DNA of 9,845 nt from Lachnospiraceae bacterium. Its GTDB lineage: Bacteria; Bacillota; Clostridia; Lachnospirales; Lachnospiraceae. The stretch covers positions 1-9,845 of the forward strand of contig DPZM01000297.1 in the NCBI GenBank assembly GCA_003535955.1, read 5' to 3'. This document shows positions 7,922 through 9,845 of this stretch, one piece after another; positions within the stretch are counted from its first letter, which is position 1, and each line of letters opens with the position of its first letter. The translations under genes were made by a program, and so were the position numbers. The notes below the pieces were generated by a model that was not told the DNA's origin, ran no database searches, and saw only the letters and a program-made list of their open reading frames with translations.

Positions 7922-8953
7922 ATGAAGAGTAAAATGAAGACATTCATTTATATGATCATGCTGGCTGTGCTTCTGGCCGGATGCACAAGCGAGGACAATA
8001 AGCAGAAGGAAACGGTAAAAAAGGACAGTAACAGGATGCAGATAGGCATGAGCTTTGACTCCTTTGTTATCGAGAGATGGCAGCGGGACAGGGACGTTTT
8101 TGTCGCTACCGCAAGGGAACTTGGTGCGGAAGTCAATGTACAGTCGGCAAACGGTGAGATAGAAGAACAGATATCCCAGATAAAATACTTCATTAATAAG
8201 AAGGTTGATGCTATAGTGGTGGTTCCGATAGATGCAGAGGCTCTTACGGAAGTTGTGGTCAGGGCCAGGAAGGCCGGGATCCCGGTCATGTGCTATGACA
8301 GGCTTATTAAGAATGCAAATACCGACCTGTATATATCCTTTGACAATGAGAAGGTCGGTGACCTTATGGGGAGAGCGCTATATGATAAGCTGGGAAAGAA
8401 CCGGAAGATAATAGAAGTGTGCGGCCCCGAGAGTGATAACAATGTCGAGCAGGTGGCCGAAGGGTTCAGCTATCAGTCAAGGAAAAATGCCGCGCAGATA
8501 ATAGATACATGCCACTGCGAGGGCTGGCATTCGGAAATTGCATATGATTATATCATCACCCATGAGGACCTTGTGAAAAAGGCGGACGGAATAATGTGCG
8601 GTAATGATGCTCTTGCAGGCGTTGTGATAAAGGCTTTGTCGGAAATGCGGCTTGCAAGTGATATTCTCGTGGTGGGACAGGATGCAGACCTTGAGGCCTG
8701 CCAGAGAATAGTTGAGGGGACTCAGGAGATGACAGTATATAAGCCTGTTGAGAATCTTGCAGAGACAGCCGCCGAATATGCGGTGGCTTTAGCAAAAGGG
8801 GAAGAGGTGAAGACAGCTACAAGATATAATGACGGAACCTACGATGTCCCCTTCATAAAGCTTCAGCCGATCGCGGTAACGGCCCAGAATATGGACGAGA
8901 CCATCATAGCCGGCGGTTATCATCTTAAGGAGGATGTGTATCTGAATAAGTAG
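7922..8953 (+). CDS. XylF-like sugar-binding lipoprotein (SBP2)
   Basis: The protein of 343 residues has a lipoprotein signal peptide with lipobox LLAGC (lipidated Cys21). It follows the D-xylose-binding protein XylF closely in pattern: SFDSFVIERWQRDRD (44-58), VQSANG (73-78), YDRLI (125-129), YISFDNEKVG (137-146), SDNN (171-174), GND (227-229), GQDAD (252-256) and TVYKP (271-275). These blocks contain the residues that line the sugar pocket in XylF, so binding of xylose or a similar monosaccharide is likely. The ATG directly follows the regulator's TAG, with AAGGAG (7907-7912) inside the regulator gene 9 nt upstream. No transporter permease or ATPase gene follows immediately, so it may serve sensing, uptake or both. 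The domain has six cysteines besides the lipidated one, including Cys197-His-Cys199 close to Trp202-His203. Confidence 0.9.
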   Translation: MKSKMKTFIYMIMLAVLLAGCTSEDNKQKETVKKDSNRMQIGMSFDSFVIERWQRDRDVFVATARELGAEVNVQSANGEIEEQISQIKYFINKKVDAIVVVPIDAEALTEVVVRARKAGIPVMCYDRLIKNANTDLYISFDNEKVGDLMGRALYDKLGKNRKIIEVCGPESDNNVEQVAEGFSYQSRKNAAQIIDTCHCEGWHSEIAYDYIITHEDLVKKADGIMCGNDALAGVVIKALSEMRLASDILVVGQDADLEACQRIVEGTQEMTVYKPVENLAETAAEYAVALAKGEEVKTATRYNDGTYDVPFIKLQPIAVTAQNMDETIIAGGYHLKEDVYLNK

Positions 8954-8976
8954 CATATTTTTGCCCTGTGCTAGAA

Positions 8977-9034
8977 TGTGAACAAAATTATGCTATAATG
9001 ACTAAAAAATGAACGAATTATGAACAAATAAATG
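8977..9034 (+). repeat. Three GAAC-containing direct repeats, candidate regulator operator
   Basis: Similar sequences of the form TGAACRAAW occur at 8977-8992 (TGTGAACAAAATTATG), 9008-9022 (AATGAACGAATTATG) and 9019-9034 (TATGAACAAATAAATG). The GAAC cores begin at 8980, 9011 and 9022, so they are 31 and 11 bp apart, close to three turns and one turn of the helix. AraC-family proteins contact two successive major grooves, which fits an 11-bp direct repeat. Binding by the regulator at 6329-7921 is inference. Confidence 0.45.
8991..8999 (+). promoter_or_regulatory. Extended -10 promoter P1 before the ChvE-like gene
   Basis: TGCTATAAT is a perfect extended -10 element. No good -35 sequence lies 17 nt upstream (CTAGAA at 8971-8976). 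Initiation near 9006 would give a leader of about 140 nt and put the tandem repeats just downstream of the start site. Confidence 0.5.
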
Positions 9035-9066
9035 AAGCAGTTAACAATTTTGTACTATTTCTTTCG

Positions 9067-9075
9067 TGATATAGT
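9067..9075 (+). promoter_or_regulatory. Possible activator-dependent promoter P2 before the ChvE-like gene
   Basis: TGATATAGT is an extended -10 with one mismatch in the hexamer and no good -35 box at 17 nt. Initiation near 9082 would leave a leader of about 64 nt and place the tandem 11-bp repeats at roughly -50 to -72, a normal position for an AraC-type activator. Confidence 0.35.
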
Positions 9076-9093
9076 GTCAACTGTAACAAGTAG

Positions 9094-9114
9094 CAATTCG
9101 CTTTTTGCGGATTG
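9094..9114 (+). other. Hairpin in the 5' leader of the ChvE-like gene
   Basis: CAATTCGC (9094-9101) pairs with GCGGATTG (9107-9114) over 8 bp, one of them G-U, around a TTTTT loop. No T-run follows, so it is not a terminator. It ends 16 nt before the Shine-Dalgarno sequence and may stabilise the mRNA. Confidence 0.4.
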
Positions 9115-9129
9115 TATGACAATTTCAAA

Positions 9130-9136
9130 GGGAGGA
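9130..9136 (+). promoter_or_regulatory. Strong ribosome binding site of the ChvE-like gene
   Basis: A purine-rich stretch with core GGGAGG lies about 10 nt before the ATG at 9146. It is the best Shine-Dalgarno sequence in the window and fixes this start codon. Confidence 0.75.
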
Positions 9137-9145
9137 AATCAAGAA

Positions 9146-9845
9146 ATGAAGAAGAAATTACTTGGTGCAATTCTCAGCGTAGCAATGGTTGCTACATTAC
9201 TTAGTGGATGTGGTGGCGGATCTGCCGCAGCTCCTGAAGCAGCTCCTGCAGCTCCCGCAGCTGAAGCTCCTGCAGAGGAAGCTCCTGCGGAGGAAGCAGC
9301 TCCTGCAGAGGAAGCTCCTGCAGAGGAAGCAGCTCCTGCAGCAGCAGCCGGATCAAAGGTTGGTGTAGCAATGCCTACCAAGGATCTTCAGAGATGGAAT
9401 CAGGATGGTTCTAACATGGAAGCAGAGCTTAAGGCAGCAGGTTACGAAGTTGACCTTCAGTATGCTTCAAACGATGTTCAGACTCAGGTTTCTCAGATCG
9501 AGAACATGATCAACAACGGATGTAACGTTCTGGTTATCGCTTCAATCGAAGGTGATTCACTTGGTACAGTTCTTGCTTCCGCTAAGGAAAAGAACATCCC
9601 CGTTATCGCTTATGACCGTCTTATCATGAACACAGATGCAGTTTCTTACTATGCTACATTTGATAACTACATGGTAGGTACCAAGCAGGGCGAGTACATC
9701 AGGGATCAGTTAGACCTTGACAATGCTGATGGTCCTTTCAACCTTGAGGTTACCACCGGTGATCCCGGCGACAACAACGCAAGGTACTTCTATCAGGGTG
9801 CTATCGACGTTCTTCAGCCCTACATCGACGAGGGTAAGCTCGTTG
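9146..9845 (+). CDS. ChvE-like multiple-monosaccharide-binding lipoprotein of an ABC transporter, 3' end outside window
   Basis: The visible 233 codons begin with a lipoprotein signal peptide (lipobox LLSGC, lipidated Cys22), then an Ala/Pro/Glu-rich linker (about residues 26-68), then a periplasmic-binding-protein type I domain. That domain follows Agrobacterium ChvE: KVGVAMPTKDLQRW (71-84), QISQIENM-like helix, LVIASIEG, AYDRLI with Tyr156-Asp157-Arg158, YYATFDNYMVG and Asp209-Asn-Asn211. Such receptors bind glucose, galactose, arabinose or xylose and feed an ABC permease, probably encoded to the right. Codon choice differs from the genes before it: Ile is mostly ATC and Ala, Val and Gly often end in T, a sign of strong expression. 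With the promoters, phased repeats and strong ribosome binding site upstream, it is the likely regulated output of the sensory operon. Confidence 0.94.
   Translation, partial: MKKKLLGAILSVAMVATLLSGCGGGSAAAPEAAPAAPAAEAPAEEAPAEEAAPAEEAPAEEAAPAAAAGSKVGVAMPTKDLQRWNQDGSNMEAELKAAGYEVDLQYASNDVQTQVSQIENMINNGCNVLVIASIEGDSLGTVLASAKEKNIPVIAYDRLIMNTDAVSYYATFDNYMVGTKQGEYIRDQLDLDNADGPFNLEVTTGDPGDNNARYFYQGAIDVLQPYIDEGKLV
9263..9340 (+). repeat. In-frame tandem repeat coding for the Ala/Pro/Glu linker
   Basis: Five near-identical units, GAAGCTCCTGCAGAG or the same with an extra GCA codon, lie in a row with lengths 15, 15, 18, 15 and 15 nt (the last without its final GAG). They encode EAPAE or EAAPAE. All lengths are multiples of three, so gain or loss of units keeps the frame and only changes tether length. 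Confidence 0.85.

Noticed and set aside
4808..7933. The same 13 bases (GATGAAGAGTAAA) at the start codons of the kinase and SBP2 genes
   Set aside because: The match stops right after these bases; A-rich codons after the start are common, and in the first copy they also supply the SBP1 stop codon. Chance is sufficient.
8951..8973. TAGCA ... TGCTA inverted repeat right after the SBP2 stop codon as a terminator
   Set aside because: The arms are only 5 bp, the loop is 13 nt and no T-run follows. I see no convincing terminator between SBP2 and the ChvE-like gene, so read-through is possible.
9008..9034. A CcpA catabolite-response (cre) site in the gap before the ChvE-like gene
   Set aside because: TGAACG places the CG too close to the TG, and the palindromic right half TNNCA is missing.
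9139..9381. Minus-strand frame rich in Ala, Ser and Gly
   Set aside because: It is the antisense reading of the tandem repeat linker of the ChvE-like gene and has no ribosome binding site.

Overview
The window looks like part of the chromosome of an anaerobic Gram-positive clostridium, most likely of the Lachnospiraceae. Three things suggest this: the clostridial style of the FtsH paralogue, lipoproteins with clear lipoboxes as extracytoplasmic solute receptors, and a LytS/YesM-type kinase with a YesN-type AraC regulator next to sugar-binding proteins. Family assignments come from motifs I can read in the translations; no database was searched.

Layout. Positions 1-1418 (minus strand) hold most of an MBOAT-family membrane O-acyltransferase, which runs off the left edge. 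A promoter region of about 200 bp separates it from a divergent, complete FtsH membrane protease (1617-3653). A strong hairpin terminator follows ftsH. A -10 element sits directly at the base of that hairpin and probably starts the next operon.

Positions 3722-8953 form a tightly packed sugar-sensing operon: a membrane-anchored periplasmic-binding-protein-like receptor (SBP1), a LytS/YesM-type histidine kinase, a YesN-type REC-AraC response regulator, and a XylF-like lipoprotein (SBP2). SBP1 overlaps the kinase by 11 bp, and SBP2 starts directly after the regulator stop codon. A possible 10-codon micro-ORF lies between kinase and regulator. After a regulatory gap of 192 bp comes a ChvE-like lipoprotein receptor (9146 to beyond the right edge), probably the first gene of a monosaccharide ABC transporter.

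How the genes may work together. The arrangement resembles the XylFII-LytS/YesN xylose-sensing system described in Clostridium beijerinckii, where a binding protein presents sugar to the kinase and the phosphorylated AraC regulator activates a sugar transporter. Here the sensory operon carries two different receptor-like proteins, one tied to the membrane by a helix and one lipid-anchored. The gap before the ChvE-like gene holds GAAC-containing direct repeats in helical phase next to two extended -10 promoters, which makes it the obvious candidate target of the regulator. The likely ligand is xylose or a related monosaccharide; that is inference from the similarity of SBP2 to XylF and of the last gene to ChvE.
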